A stretch of 64,000 nt of DNA from Ulva prolifera (lineage: Eukaryota > Chlorophyta > Ulvophyceae > Ulvales > Ulvaceae). Each line of letters starts with the position of its first letter. The stretch's first letter is position 1. Below are positions 34,701-46,656 of the stretch, piece after piece. The notes beneath the pieces were generated by a model. It searched no databases, had not been told where the DNA came from, and saw only the letters and a list, made by a program, of their open reading frames with translations. Position numbers and translations under genes: made by a program. The stretch covers positions 4,058,936 to 4,122,935 of the forward strand of contig CM041200.1 in NCBI GenBank assembly GCA_023078555.1, in the 5' to 3' direction.

Positions 34701-37700
34701 GTGTTTGCTGGCGCCGTATTGTTGCAGTCTGCGATCAGCATAGCTTGCTCAAATGGTTTGAAGCTATTTGACAAGCTTCAGAAACCCAAATCATACTAAG
34801 TAAATAAGCAATCAGCCCACCTGATATGGTTAATTGTATTACTAATTAGCTTATTATGCTTAAGCCAATTGAGGTTCTTTTACAGAGTTTTCGAAAAATC
34901 TCGTTTAACTGGGTTTTGTAATACCACTAAATTCAAAAAGTAACTGTTGTACTTTCTGCGGCGCTCTATTCATCGACAGCGTTGACTGACGACAGCCGCC
35001 GCCGTGCAGGAGCTGTACACTCCATACTATGATGCCACCATGCCTCTGCTGAAGCACATCCTGGCGTCTGCGAAAGGCAAGACTCAGCGGCGGCTGTGCG
35101 GCAAGGCGCTCGAGTGCATCTCGCTCATCGCGATGTCTGTCGGCCGGGAGACGTTCCAGAAGGACGCGCAAGACTTCATGCTCTACCTGCGGCAGCTCAA
35201 CACGATGGACATGGACAGCGACAACCCGCTGCTGACGTACGTGCAGTCTGCGGGCACCCGCATGTGCAAGTGCCTCGGCGAGGACTTCCTGCCGATGCTG
35301 CCGGACTTTGTGCCGCCCCTCATCCGCTCCGCAGGCAAGAAGTCCACGTTCCAGGTGCGCCACCCCCGCGCCTCCTGTAGCACCTGCAGGCCTGACACCC
35401 AGTGGCAGCATAGGTGGCGATAGAACAGTCGCATACGCACAAGGGATTGTTCTTCCATAGATTGTCTGCAGGTGTTGGTAGAGAGCGTCAAATGTAGGAC
35501 TGGAGGGTTAACTTCTCGTGATGGGAATAGGGCCATTCTTGAGCACAATCCACGCATGACCGCCTGCAGAACGCACAGGCAACGGACTTGGCAGCAGCTA
35601 GAGTGCACATGGCACGACGGCCGCCTGCTGACACAGGCCATCGCACAGCAGAACACCCATGGAAAATCCACAACAACGCATGCATCTCTCATGATTCGTC
35701 TCAATTGCCCGTGGTGGCAGGAACCTCCGAGGTGCAGACGGGCGGAGCTTGCTGCAGGTGCTGGCGAAGGACGACCCGAAGGCCGACGAGGACGACGAGG
35801 ACTACGTGAGCTACCCCGTCGGCGAGCACATCTTCCGCGTCAGCACCGCGCACACCGAGGAGAAGGCCAACGCGCTCAACATGCTCAGCTGCTACGCAGA
35901 GCACATGGGCCACAGCTTCGCGCCGTACTGCATGGACGTCGCCGCGACGGTGGAGCACGTGCTGTCGACGCCGCTGCTCAACAACGAGGAGATGCGCTCG
36001 ACCGCCGCGGGCCTCGTGCCGCTGCTGCTCGGCTGCATGCAGGACGCGCACAAGCAGAGCTCGTTCGCGGAGGCGACGCCGGAGGCGGTGCAGGCGCTGT
36101 TCGGCCTGCTCATGAAGGGCCTCGTCTCGGTGCGTTGCTCACTGCTGCCCCACTCCGGGCGACCTCCTGCATTGCCGCGTGAGGCCAGGCGATGCAGCAG
36201 GCATGCTGCTGGGTTAATGGGACGCGTCATAATCAGAAAAGTGGACGGCTGTGCTCGATGGACATGTGATATTGCCGCTCTCCAGTGACCTGCTTTGGTC
36301 AAAGTGCCCTGGACTTGCTTGGATCCGAGCTAGGGGTGTGCTGGCCGGCAGCGAACACTCCCGGGTGGAGCTGATGCTCGTGGCACCCCTCTCACATGCA
36401 CTGACGCAATGCGCCACTTGCAGGCGCTGGGCGCTGAGGTGGACACCGACGTCCTGCACTCGCTGTACGAGGGCCTCGAGGAGTCCCTCGACGCGGCCGT
36501 CGACGGACTCATCACCCCCGCCTTCATGGAGCAGTGCTTCCCGAAGATCGAGGACCAGGTCGCGTCACTGATGGGCGCCCGGCAGGAGCGCGCCGAGGAG
36601 CGCGGCGGCCCCGACCTCGACGAGGAGGACCTCGAGCAGATGAACGAGGCGGAGGAGGCGGAGGCCGAGCTGCTGCAGCAGGTCGTTGCGGCGATAGGCG
36701 GCTTCCTGAAGTGCCTCGGCGACGTCGCGCTGCCGCGGGTCGAGGCGCTCGTGCAGAAGTACTTCAACCCGCTGCTGGCGCAGGCGGCGCGTGGGCACGA
36801 GGACCGCTGGGTCGCGCTGCTCGTGATCTCGGACTGCCTGGAGTACGCCCCCGGCAGCCAGAAGCACCTGCCGGCGCTGCTGCCGGAGCTCGTGAAGCAC
36901 GCGCAGTCGGACAGCCACGACGTCGCGAACGTCTGCATCTACACGCTCGGCGTGATCGCCGAGAAGTACCCTGCGGTGCGGCCCCCGCCGGCCTGCGCGG
37001 CTGAGCCGGTCGGCCAGACCCATGCTGTGCATTGCGACGTGCTGCTGAATGGGCCATGCCATGCGCCTCTTGGCACTGTACAGTCACGCGTGGGAGGTGC
37101 ATGTGTGTGCTTCATGTGCGCTGGGGGGTGAGGTACCAGCATGTGGAGAGTTACACAGCACATGACATTGGGCCACTGCCTGGCAGATCATCAGGGCAAA
37201 CTGCCATGCACTACAACGTGTGGAGAGGTGAGGTCACACGCCGTAACAGGAGGTGGAGTGTGTGCGCAGGTGTACGCGCAGCATCACGATGAGCTGCTAC
37301 CGCTGATTCTGAAGACGATCGAGGGCCATCAAGGAGACGATGACTGGGACGTGCCTCGGGACAACGCGGTGGCGGCACTGGGAAAAGTGCTTTTCCACCA
37401 CGAGGCGCGCCTTGCAGGCCCCCCGGGGCTGCAGCTCGCCAAGGCATGGGTGGACAAGCTGCCCCTCACGTGCGACGAGGTCGAGGCCGGCAAGCAGCAC
37501 GAGCTGCTGCGGCAATTCTTGCTGCGGAACGACAGCCGCGTGCTCGGGGAGTCGATGTCGAATCTGCCCCAGATCGCAAACGTGTTTGTCGAGGTCATCG
37601 GCAAAGGGGACCAGCTGCTGATGGAGGACCATGCACAGGAGTTCCGGAATTTCTTTGCGCACCAGCTGCGGCCGGTGCTGGAGCAGAACGGCTGCAATGT

Positions 37701-37773
37701 GCAGGACCTCGTGGGCCAGCTTGAGGCCGGGGACCAGCATCGCTTTGTTTCAGCATTCAGTAATGCCGCGTGA
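31770..37773 (+). CDS. IPO5: Importin-5/karyopherin beta-3 type nuclear import receptor
   Basis: Ten exons: 31770-31991, 32334-32381, 32544-32885, 33083-33497, 33841-34140, 34381-34655, 35010-35354, ~35738-36129, 36424-35975+1000 (that is, to 36975) and 37270-37773, about 1,130 residues against roughly 1,100 for IPO5. HEAT-repeat signatures follow the family order: LRK then WDGCSAETKELVKTHGMKCL, RKDEPQLRAVITGMMELLLE with EVWHN, DWRKRAGALCAIAQIAEGC, AIGQVCTDLATKVQRKHHED, ELYTPYYDATMPLLKHIL, and NDSRVLGESMSNLPQIANVF near the end. IPO5 carries ribosomal proteins and histones through nuclear pores under RanGTP control. ATG at 31770 is chosen because the frame starts there with a typical first HEAT helix (MDALVARLESGDRAAFEQL). 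Third-position GC is modest in the first three exons and near-saturated from 34.4 kb onward. The junction into exon 8 is not exactly placed. TGTAA follows at 37803. Confidence 0.93.
34790..34975. other. AT-rich island inside an importin-5 intron
   Basis: The intron 34656-35009 contains about 185 bases rich in A/T (TAAGTAAATAAGC, TTAATTGTATTACTAATTAG, TTTTCGAAAAATC) between GC-rich exons. The switch is abrupt on both sides. No terminal repeats or target-site duplication could be confirmed by eye. Confidence 0.6.
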
Positions 37774-37802
37774 CGCGCTCGTGTGTCCGCATCAGTAGCG
37801 GG

Positions 37803-37807
37803 TGTAA
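37803..37807 (+). promoter_or_regulatory. Putative TGTAA poly(A) signal of importin-5
   Basis: TGTAA lies 30 bases after the TGA stop at 37771-37773. The next gene is convergent and its stop lies at 37945. Confidence 0.55.
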
Positions 37808-37944
37808 TGAGTTTGTAGTTGTGTGAGGAGATGGAAGCATGTTTACGATTTAGCCGCCATGCACGTGTTTGCCCATAGCCTGGGGTGGCTGGCGAGTGCA
37901 GCACCGTGGGGCTGCAACAATAATAGTCTAGTGATCATTCAGTG

Positions 37945-39894
37945 TTACACGTCCGTTGGGAATGGATGCCACGGAATCTCATGACCTTCGAGAAGTCGAT
38001 CCAGTCGCTCATTGTGGGGCTTGAAAAACTGGCGAATTGCATCTTTCCCCTCGAAGTCGGTTGCCTCAGACGCGTTCATATACAACCCCTTGAAGCCCAG
38101 GCTCGATGGGTTCAAGATGTCCATGTGCTCCTGCGTGAACTCTTCCAGTCCTGCAGCACATATGCATTGGCGAGGTCGCTGCGCGAGCCACGGCACACAG
38201 CAGATTTGGCTAGCAGCAACGGGCTGTCTCAAAGTCCCTGCGGAGCACAAGGATCACACACCAGCAGCCCGAAGAACGTGGTTTACTGCGTCCATCTGAT
38301 TCTGTACCAAGTCATGATAATTTATGATCTGTAAGTCCTCCATCGGGAACCATTCGGTCCAAGCCTTAATCATGGGCTCGTACATGGACAAGGCAGCACT
38401 TGGGGTGTATGGGTGGAAACCAATGTGGATGTTGTCCCTCTTGTGCCTCCAGGGATCCATGGCTGTACAACCAAAGCAGCTCATCCAAGATCTTGCATTT
38501 GTGTCATCTTCGAAAGCGCAACCTGCAACATATTCGCATTTAATCGTGGCTGCATGTGCAAGCAGCGCTCAGTGGCTTTCATGGTGTGCACTGTGGAGTT
38601 GACTCACTGGACGCCATGCCAGACTGGCCGGGACCTGGATGTCGATGCCTGCTCCCAGATGTAATTGTTCATATACACGTGTAAACCATTAGGCTCACTT
38701 GCGGCACTGCTTGTATGCAGGGCGTGCAGAGCTCCCCAGCAGCGCTGCAATGTTTGCATCAAAGGCACTGCTGTGCATGAAATCGTACACGCTGTACGTA
38801 CCAACTGCTCGCATGTACTCCAGTTCCTGCTCCACCGCTTGCGCAAATGTTGGCAGCCGCAGCTGGTAGTAGCGGTACACGGGGCACCACGGTGCCATGT
38901 TCTGGGGTTTACAGGACTGGAGAAAGGGCTTGCTGAACTGGTTGTATGCTGAGTGCATGCGCAAGGCAGGCTCTTTCAGCACCGCAACGGCCTTCGAGTT
39001 CGGAAAGAGATCCCTCATCCGTCGTGCTGCAACGGGAGAATTGATGCTGTGTGGCGTTGCCTCAAGGAGGTAATACTGCTGACATTGCTGCATCTGGAGC
39101 TTCGCATTCGGACTTGTGTACGAGCGCTGCCGAGCGAATTCTTCAGGTGTCTGTGCGATGCCGACGTTGGCGACTAGCAGTGCTTCATCAAACCAATCAT
39201 TGCCAATGCTCTCTGCAGCTTCGTCTGACGCAGCAAAGCTTTGATTGTAACCCATCCATGGTATCAACAATTCACGAGCATCAGGGCCTAATTTTGCAGA
39301 TGTGAAGTAATATGTTTCTTTCGTAGTGATGGCGCCCATGCGATAGTGCGGCTGAGCTGCTGAGATCAAACATGGGTGGCCTCTCAAAAGCTCCCAAAGC
39401 CATGTGGAACCTGACTTCTGTTGACCTGGAAGCGCTCAAGCAGTCGCATCTGGGGTGCATTAGACGATGCAAAGCTCCCCGGCCATGTTCCCAGATTTGA
39501 AAATGTGTGCTCTGCTGCCATGTCAGGCCCCAGAGGCAGCGACGCTTAGCGGTGATCAAGCGACCAGCGATCATGTGTATTTCAGGTTCGCACCGATCAC
39601 AAAAAGCGCATTTACGCTGATGTTGAAGCCCTCGGGCCAGCTTGGGTATGTGTACTGATCGAAACTACATTCTAGCTGGTCGTCGCTGCTTGGCACCCGC
39701 TGCTCCGCAGTTTGAGCCCGAATTTCGCGGGAAGATTGCACCGCAGACGACTGCGATTTGGCTAATTTACTTCTCAGGTGCTCTACTGAAAATCGTCCCG
39801 CGAAGAAGCACGCCCAAATAAGCAGGCCTGCGCCAGTCACAATCACAAACAGCTTGAAAGACAGAGGCGGATCCATGGACCCTGCTGTACGCAT
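37945..39894 (-). CDS. Golgi type II membrane sulfotransferase
   Basis: Exons 39594-39876 (39894 if the first ATG is used), 38699-39425, 38262-38491 and 37945-38150 join in phase, 481 residues from the second methionine. The N-terminus has a signal anchor (LFVIVTGAGLLIWACFFAG) after a short cytoplasmic tail. The 5'-phosphosulfate-binding loop is split by intron 1: FVIG continues into QQKSGSTWLWELLRGHP. The 3'-phosphate-binding region is LKEPALRMHSAYNQF, with its conserved Arg and Ser. These mark a PAPS-dependent carbohydrate sulfotransferase of the Golgi lumen, nearer to the glycosaminoglycan/CHST15-like group than to cytosolic sulfotransferases. It may sulfate cell-wall or extracellular polysaccharides; the acceptor is unknown. 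The acceptor site of exon 3 (ATGCAAG) is less typical than the others. The TAA stop forms part of a TGTAA. Confidence 0.85.
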
Positions 39895-40024
39895 GACACA
39901 TTACGTTTGTGAACGACCAGAGTGCAAGGGCCGATGTATGCGGTCAAGGGCGCTCTGCTAGCGTTTAAACTTCTGCCGGAGCACAGTCATATCGGCCTCG
40001 AAGCGCATTCCTCGTTCCCAGGGC

Positions 40025-40029
40025 TTACA
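40025..40029 (-). promoter_or_regulatory. Putative TGTAA poly(A) signal of coatomer gamma
   Basis: TTACA on the plus strand lies about 90 bases past the gamma-COP stop codon at 40117. Confidence 0.5.
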
Positions 40030-40116
40030 CAATCAATATGAAAAGCCTAGGCAGCTGAATGAAATCTGAACTCGCGCAGTCGCGTCAAGGGCAGCATGCC
40101 CAGAGCGCACATCTGC

Positions 40117-43100
40117 TCACGCGTCTTGCACAATCTCATGCAAGAGCTGGCTGACCTCCGGGGAATCCGCGCGGGAAACCACCTTCATGGCCATGGATCC
40201 AGATGCATCTAATCCGAAAGAGATCCGCACAACAGCTGTATGGCCTCCGCAGAGCTCTCCCGAGAGCATGATGGAATGAGAACGGGCATTGTCTGTGACA
40301 ATGTCGGTTCCCTCAGCAACATACATTCCCATGTGCTCGATCATGGCCTCGACGATCCCTCTGACACCGCCTTGGGGCTCACCCAGACTGTAATCACCAC
40401 TCACTTCTGTTTCGGAGTCCAGCTCCTCCCAAGCAGCCTTGAAGTTCCCGACTGGTTTAGGTTTCATGTAGTCCGAATATGAAATCTGCACACACGGCCC
40501 CGCGCCTTGCAAGCACTGAATGCGTACAAACTATGATCAAGGCCTCCCCACAACATCGTCTGGCCTTCCCAGATGCTTCACCGGCCACACCAGCGACAAC
40601 ACGACAGTAATCGAGAGACAGAAGTGACACTCGCAGATTCACATCCGTTTGACAGAGCACCTCGATGTCTTCGAGTGGATACTCATCCTCATAGCCATCT
40701 TCCTCGACCTCTCCAGTCGTGGCATCGACCTCCTTGACAGTGAACTTGAGCAGAGCACCTGCTGTACCGCGAGACATGGAGCCCTCCTCGCGCATCAGCA
40801 CCAGGAACGTGCTGCCGGTGCTGTTGTGAGGCATGCGCTTCAGGGGCGCTGTCACATCATCAAGAGCCTCCATGCCCTCCAGCTCAGCCAAGTCGAGATC
40901 GACGGTGACATTCTCGAGGACCTGCAACCGCACACTCCTCACGAGCATCCCGCAACGTGCTACAGACCACAACGAACAGCGTTGCACAATCACACAACAG
41001 AAAGCAGATGCTCCACCGAGCTGGCTTTGACCACAAGGCCCACATTCATGCAGGTAGGACTCCCACTCGTCAGCCACACAACCAACACAGAGCACGCCAC
41101 GCAGGCCACCTAACGCCAGCACTCGTACACACCTGATCAGAGATAGTGTTCATGCAGTTGAACTGCAGAACAATGTGCTCGCCAAAGACGTGCTTGACAC
41201 ACGAGACATCATACTCCGTGTCCTCCTCGGTGACAGCCACGGCTTTGCAGCTCTTGAAGCGCGGCCCGAACGAAGCAAACGCCGGGTTGGCCTCCACCTC
41301 CTTCCCGAGATCCTCCTCGTCCGCAGCTGCCGCCGGCGCCGGGGCCGAGTCCATCGTCTTCTTACCCTTTTTCCTGCACACCACCGCACACGTGCATCGC
41401 CATGACCTCCAGCAAGCGCAGCATGTGGAACGCAAACACATGTGGCATGCACTAGCTTCACTATGATCAACGACAGTTCTTGCGGGCACCACTTGCCGAT
41501 CACCAACACCGGCGAGAAGGTGATGTGACTGGCGCTGCTGGTGCGGTCGGCAAACGGCCGCAAGGGACGGAGCCGGGCGGGCAGGGGCGGGGGCGCACAG
41601 CGGGACGGCCGGCTCCTCCACGGCCTTGTCGACGGTCTCGATGTCAAACTCGGCGTCCATCGGAGACGCGAGGTAGCTGCGCAGCGCCTTCTCGAGGTTG
41701 CCGAGGGGCACGCCGAGCTTCGGCACGACCATCTCGGGCGTGCCGGCGCGACTTTCGAGGTGTGCGAGGTACGCGGTGCAGCGGTCGCGGACCTCGTCGT
41801 CGCTGTCCGCGAGGCTGCGGCGCAGGATGATGATGATGCGGTCGCGCAGCTTTGGGCAACGCGCGCAGATGGCGGCGAGCGCCGACGTCGCGGCCGCGCG
41901 CACCGTCGCGTTCTCCAGGATGACGCGGTTGTAGATGAAGCGCACGAAGCGCGCGGGGTCGGCGGTGTCTGGGGCCATCTCACCCAGGAGGTGCAACACC
42001 TGCTCACACACACGATGTCATCACAGCGTCACGTCCCCATCCACACCAGCACTGTCCTGCAACGGCAAGCGCCATCGGAGAAAATGACACTCATTGAACC
42101 CACGGTTCCGGGTCAGAAATCCATCGGCTGGAGCAGGCAAACGTCCACAATGTGGCACAGGAAGGGCTGCTGCAACAGCACAGATGTACTGCCACACGCA
42201 CGGCCGAGAGCCGCTGCGCCTCACCTGGACAGCCAGCGGTGTGAATTCGCAGTCCTCGATGAACTCGGCGAGGTGGAGCAGGCCCGGCTCGCGTGCCTCC
42301 TCGATCGATTGGATGAGCGCCACCAGCGCCTCCACGATCGCGCGCTTGAACTCCGGGCCGCCCTCCTCCCGCAGCATGTGCGCGAGGAAGTTGAGCAGCA
42401 CGCGGTTCTTGCGGGGGTACTTCAGGCACAGCGCCTTGATGGCGCGCACGACGACGACCTTGAAGTCATCCGCGATGTCCGCCGTGAACGTGCGGATCTG
42501 CTTGAGCAGCCGGTCGACGCTGCTCTCGCTGCCCGTCTTGAGCAGCGTCGTGATCGCGTACACCGCGACCGAGCGGTTCGAGTCCATCATCAGCTGCTCC
42601 AGCTCGATGTTGCAGTTTGTGACGGAGGACGGGTGGACCGCGGAGACGGTGTTGAGGATGCGGACGGCCGCGAAGCGCAGCACGGGCTTGGCGGAGGAGA
42701 GGAAGAGGTGCAACACGGTGATGGCCGGCGCGAGCTCGCGCGGGGCGACGTCGCGCAGCTCGCTGATGGTGCGGGCGGCTTGGAACATGACCATGTCGCT
42801 CTTGTGCCTCAGGCTTGCAACGAGGTAGTCGTAGAAGGGTCGCTTCTCGCCCTCCGGCGGCGCGGTGGTATCCTTGAGCACCTTGGCAATGTACTTGATC
42901 TGTACACAGATACGTTGATCACATGCGTACAGCGTACTGGATGCCCAAAATCGTTGAGATCCAGGGTTTGGACGAAGCCAAGTAGGACCACCTAGGCAAT
43001 GAAACAGTGAAGATTGCTTCGACAAAGGCGTGAGGCTGTTGGATGCATGCTTTAATACCCTCCAGCTACTTGCTCTGCGTTTTCAGGGCGATCCTCCCTC

Positions 43101-44366
43101 ACAATCGCACGGTGCGACAAAGACCCGCTGCCTCTGCTCAGCATGCGGCTGTGAAACGTGGGTGCCAGGCTCATGATGAAGGCCATGTTCCCTTGACAGG
43201 TCGGGACCATGTTCACTGCTGGATGTGAGTGAGCAGTCGCTTGCATGGCCAGAGTGATTGAGGCCCGCACCACAAGGCACTGTGCCATGGGACTGCGGAT
43301 GCTTGTTGCCGTGAGGGAGTGTAGAATCTTGGAGATGGCGAGCCGATCAGAGGACTTGATTGCAGTCTGCAGCGCGATTGCATGGTACTGCACCATGGCA
43401 TGTTTGCTCTGAACTGCCTCCTGAATTTCACTTGCCCAGCGCTTCACCACCTCAGCATTTACGCTGAACAGGTGCAGGCCTGCCACCAGGGCGCTTGACG
43501 CGACGATCTGCACACAAATTTGGTGTGAAAATACACAAGGCGCATGCCAGTTGCTGGCCCAGATTGGTGAGGCACGGCATGCGCTTCAAAGACGACAAGG
43601 TATGCGCACCGGAGCTTTGTCCACGATGCCTTGCTTGAAGTACCGCTCCAGTTGCTGCAGCACCGCCCCATCTATGATGCTCCGCAGCACACGGATAGAG
43701 TTCGCCCGATACAGCTCCTGTGGTGCATTCATGTCCTTCATGAGGGAGTTGGTCACGATCATGACTTCCTCTGCATCTGGACAGATGTCCTTCAGACACA
43801 GATACACCATGCGGCGCAGGTTCATTTCTGCGTTCTGAAACAGCTTCGTGACGGCGAAAAATACTTCGCTGGCCTCCTTCTGCATGTGCGTCAAGAGATG
43901 TCGGATGCATGGATCGAGGGGCAAATGGAAGCACAAGCGCATCATGCCGCACCTTTGTGAATGTGTCTCCTTGATGCTGCAGGTATAATAGCTTTGTGAT
44001 CACCTGCAGGCAGATCAGAAGTTGCCATTGGTCGAAGTGACCTGCAACAAGATGCATTCGTTCCTCCCATCTCACGACCAAAGAAGACAGAAAGCCAACG
44101 CGCACCTGCTGACATTTCCTCGGATCAAGATTTGATTGATGGAATATGCGAGCCTCTTGGAGGACGGCTCCCTTCTCTATGCCGTAGAATGGCGAGTACT
44201 CAACTGCAAACGACCGTCATGCTCAAATCAAAATGAGAATGTGGGCAGAAGATGAGTATTATAGCTGCGCACAAGGCTAGATCGTACCGTCCTCGAAGTC
44301 GTCGTCCTTGACTTTGCCATCTCCCCCCCGCAGAGGAATAGTCGAGTCTTGCGCTGTGGCAGCCAT
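40117..44366 (-). CDS. COPG: Coatomer subunit gamma (gamma-COP)
   Basis: Ten exons on the minus strand: 44288-44366, 44106-44203, 43953-44003, 43610-43879, 43271-43507, 42225-42900, 41599-41999, 41133-41373, 40631-40921 and 40117-40485. Family motifs occur in order: EYSPFYGIEKGAVLQEAR, DPRKCQQVITKLLYL, TFTKKEASEVFFAVTKLF, SLMKDMN, YRANSIRVLRSIID, DSNRSVAVYAITTLLKTG, REEGGPEFKRAIVEALV, EFIEDCEFTPLA, RFIYNRVILENATVRAA. The C-terminal appendage ends EVSQLLHEIVQDA. Gamma-COP is part of the COPI coat core and binds ARF-GTP, dilysine cargo signals and ARFGAP. The start MAATAQDSTIPLRGGDGKVK is the first in-frame ATG. Exons 6 and 7 are markedly more GC-rich at third positions than exons 1-5. Exon 7/8 and 9/10 borders are approximate. 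Confidence 0.95.
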
Positions 44367-44859
44367 GTTGCAGTCAGCGATAGGAGCTCACTAGAAGCGT
44401 TTCAGAAGGGGCAAATCCCCCATTTGTACATCCCTGATCAGCGCAGTGCGCGCCACCTTGCTGTACCTTACCGGAGTGTGTGTCAGCCAAGCGATCCCCG
44501 ACAAAACGCCGATACCTGCGAGGTGAGTTGGCTGAAGACAATGATCTGTTCGAGCGAGTGAAGTGCGCACATCATGTTTCAGAATTCCTCTTCGCGCAAA
44601 TCGTGCACTAATTAACGAGGTAGTTCTCTTTCGGTATGGTGCACGGGGGCGCAAAATTTCGCATCTGATCGAAAATAGGCTCGAACAATTGACGTGTGAT
44701 CGGTGTATAATGTTCACTATCATGGCTCGTGCATGTTGCATGTGGACTGTGCTGATGTCCGAATTTCCATGCTACACAAGGCTTGACAACGTATGGTCCT
44801 GTTCTTGAAACCTTCAACGCTCGTGACATCTCGGCGTCTTAGTTAATGAAGTGTTCATC

Positions 44860-45406
44860 ATGCATTCTCAAACTTCCCTGCTGGCGTTGTTTTACACTGT
44901 GAGCGTCGTCACAGCCGTTCTGGTGGGTGCAACAACATATCTACACGGGAGTGACCCAAGCGGTCACATGCTTGCCCTGAGGTGTGACGACTACGACTAG
45001 AGCTCTTGAAATAGGCGATGCAAGAGCTTGATGGGCAATCCTGTACTCTTTTACTCGACACATATCATTTGGTAAGGGACTGCTTTGCAGTGGTCGACTG
45101 GTTCTGCTCCTGGGAAACACATTGCTGCTGTACGTTCTAACGGCAAGCAGCTCACATCTACAGGCGAAGAGGTATGGGCTATATTTAGTACAGTTTGCAC
45201 CGTTTTACATCAGTGTGCTTGCAGCATTGCTGTTGGACTCGGTGTTTGGGATCACTGTCATCATTGCGACGATCCAAGGCAAACATCAAGAACACATACA
45301 AAGTCAACCATGGTTTTGGATCTGTACAGTTGCAATGCAGCTTTCGTACTGTGTGCAAGTCACATGTTCTGGTATAACAGTTGGACGAATTTATGATGCT
45401 GAGTAG
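44860..45406 (+). CDS. Small predicted multi-pass membrane protein, function unknown
   Basis: Three exons, 44860-44981, 45015-45071 and 45091-45406, keep an open frame through both junctions and give 164 residues with about four hydrophobic segments: LFYTVSVVTAVLVGATTYL, LVLLLGNTLLLYVLTA, FYISVLAALLLDSVFG and WFWICTVAMQLSYCVQV. The start lies head to head with the gamma-COP gene, about 490 bases away. The arrangement recalls the membrane part of ER E3 ligases or other small polytopic proteins, but no diagnostic motif was found. Introns of 33 and 19 bases would be very short, so at least one of the joins may be wrong. More exons may follow beyond 45406. Confidence 0.35.
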
Positions 45407-46169
45407 CGTTTGGCAGAGACCATCTCGCGCTTGGCAGTCTCGACGCATGGATTGGGTTGCTGGTGCCATGACGCAGGGGTTCACGGGGCTTGTACGCAGT
45501 GAGTCAGTGCTGTCAGTATGTTTGTTGCCAAGTGGGCTGCTTCTCACAGTCGTGGCGGTTCAGACTGTGTGTCAATGAGCAGGAGAACTTGGATTGGACT
45601 CTTACACCAAGTTATTATTCACGCCGAATGCTCTGATCGTGCTTGCAGCAGTTTGTCTAATAGATGATGTGGATGCATGGCTGCCTTGTGCTCCTGTGGA
45701 TGTGCAGCATCTGGGTGCAAGACCTAAGAGGCTGTGCAATCGCAAGAAACGCTGCAGGAAACACGCGTCCCTGCACACATCAACAAAGCTCAAGATGATC
45801 TTTGAAATTGGCACTGTATCTCCGCCAAGTGATGTCCAAATCACGACAGCAAACTGATTTTCAAGCACAGTAGAGATATGTAGCTGTCGTGTAGCTCCGT
45901 TGCACTGCAATCCTGCCTACACATCGATATTTCGGGAGTGTTTGGCCCGCTTGCGCACTCACGGATCGTGGTGTCTCGTGCCCGGCCACAATCGAATGGC
46001 GAAGCGGTAATACTTGGAATTGAGCACATGAACACGAACAAATGTGTCCGCTGTGTCAGGGCTGTGCCTTCTATGGGATTGCGTTGCAGACCCTAAAGGC
46101 TCGTGTGAATATAGATCTACACTCGCTCACCCACGCGCATGAAAGGTCGGCTCACGGAAAAGTTTTGTC
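45407..46169. other. No gene assigned
   Basis: A plus-strand frame at 45594-45857 starts MDSYTKLLFTPNALIVLAAV. It has a hydrophobic start and then a basic stretch, but no conserved motif; it could be a further exon of the membrane gene. The promoter and 5' region of the 46.2 kb gene should lie at the right end. Confidence 0.35.
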
Positions 46170-46649
46170 ATGCTGACGCTGCCGGTACTGCGGTATAGCC
46201 TATGTGACAGGCTGCGTGCGTGCTGGCCGCAAAATGGTCCAGGCTTTCGGGGAGGGGGGGGCAAGCTGCGCATGTCAGTTCATGCGCATGCTTCCGTCGG
46301 GGACGACGGCCCTATGCGCGCTACCCGAAAGAACCTCGAAGACGGGTCCATTCAGTATCTGTTCTACGATATAGAAGATGCAGCGACTACGCCTCCCGAA
46401 CTCGATCGCAGCCATGGCGAAATGACAGACACGGACGATGATACGGAATCGGACGATGGAACGGAGACAGAAGATGAAGCAATAGAAGATGAGCAAAGAG
46501 ACGATATCCTCAATGATTATACCGTCAAACAGCTGAAGAAAATGTGTAAGGAGAACGGAGTCAAAGGATACTCTACCTTGAGAAAAGGGGGGATCATCAA
46601 GCTGCTTCGTACCTCGGTCAGTGAAGATCAACTCCCAGGCTCCACTTAG
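46170..46649 (+). CDS. Small acidic protein with a C-terminal Rho_N/SAP-like domain, possibly organelle-targeted
   Basis: A single-exon frame of 159 residues from ATG to TAG. The first 45 residues are basic and lack acidic residues (MLTLPVLRYSLCDRLRACW), like an organelle-targeting peptide. Residues about 80-112 are a run of Asp/Glu/Thr (TDTDDDTESDDGTETEDEA). The C-terminus carries LNDYTVKQLKKMCKENGVKG then YSTLRKGGIIKLLR, which fits the Rho_N pattern of two short helices with a KG..GYS.LRK turn. Rho_N domains bind nucleic acid; in plants such proteins act in plastid RNA processing. A related but larger protein is coded at 59.3-62.1 kb. TGTAA follows three bases after the stop. Confidence 0.7.
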   Translation: MLTLPVLRYSLCDRLRACWPQNGPGFRGGGGKLRMSVHAHASVGDDGPMRATRKNLEDGSIQYLFYDIEDAATTPPELDRSHGEMTDTDDDTESDDGTETEDEAIEDEQRDDILNDYTVKQLKKMCKENGVKGYSTLRKGGIIKLLRTSVSEDQLPGST

Positions 46650-46651
46650 AA

Positions 46652-46656
46652 TGTAA
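46652..46656 (+). promoter_or_regulatory. Putative TGTAA poly(A) signal of the small Rho_N gene
   Basis: TGTAA starts two bases after the stop codon at 46647-46649; it may be the signal only if cleavage is very close to the stop, and a second signal further on is possible. Confidence 0.35.

Noticed and set aside
41541-42995. 484-codon plus-strand open frame
   Set aside because: It is antisense to gamma-COP exons with very high third-position GC, which removes stop codons on the opposite strand. It runs through gamma-COP introns and has no recognised motif.
40117-44366. Functional clustering of the ARF-GEF and gamma-COP genes
   Set aside because: Both act with ARF, but they are 18 kb apart with unrelated genes between and no shared promoter. 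Chance linkage of housekeeping genes is the simpler view.
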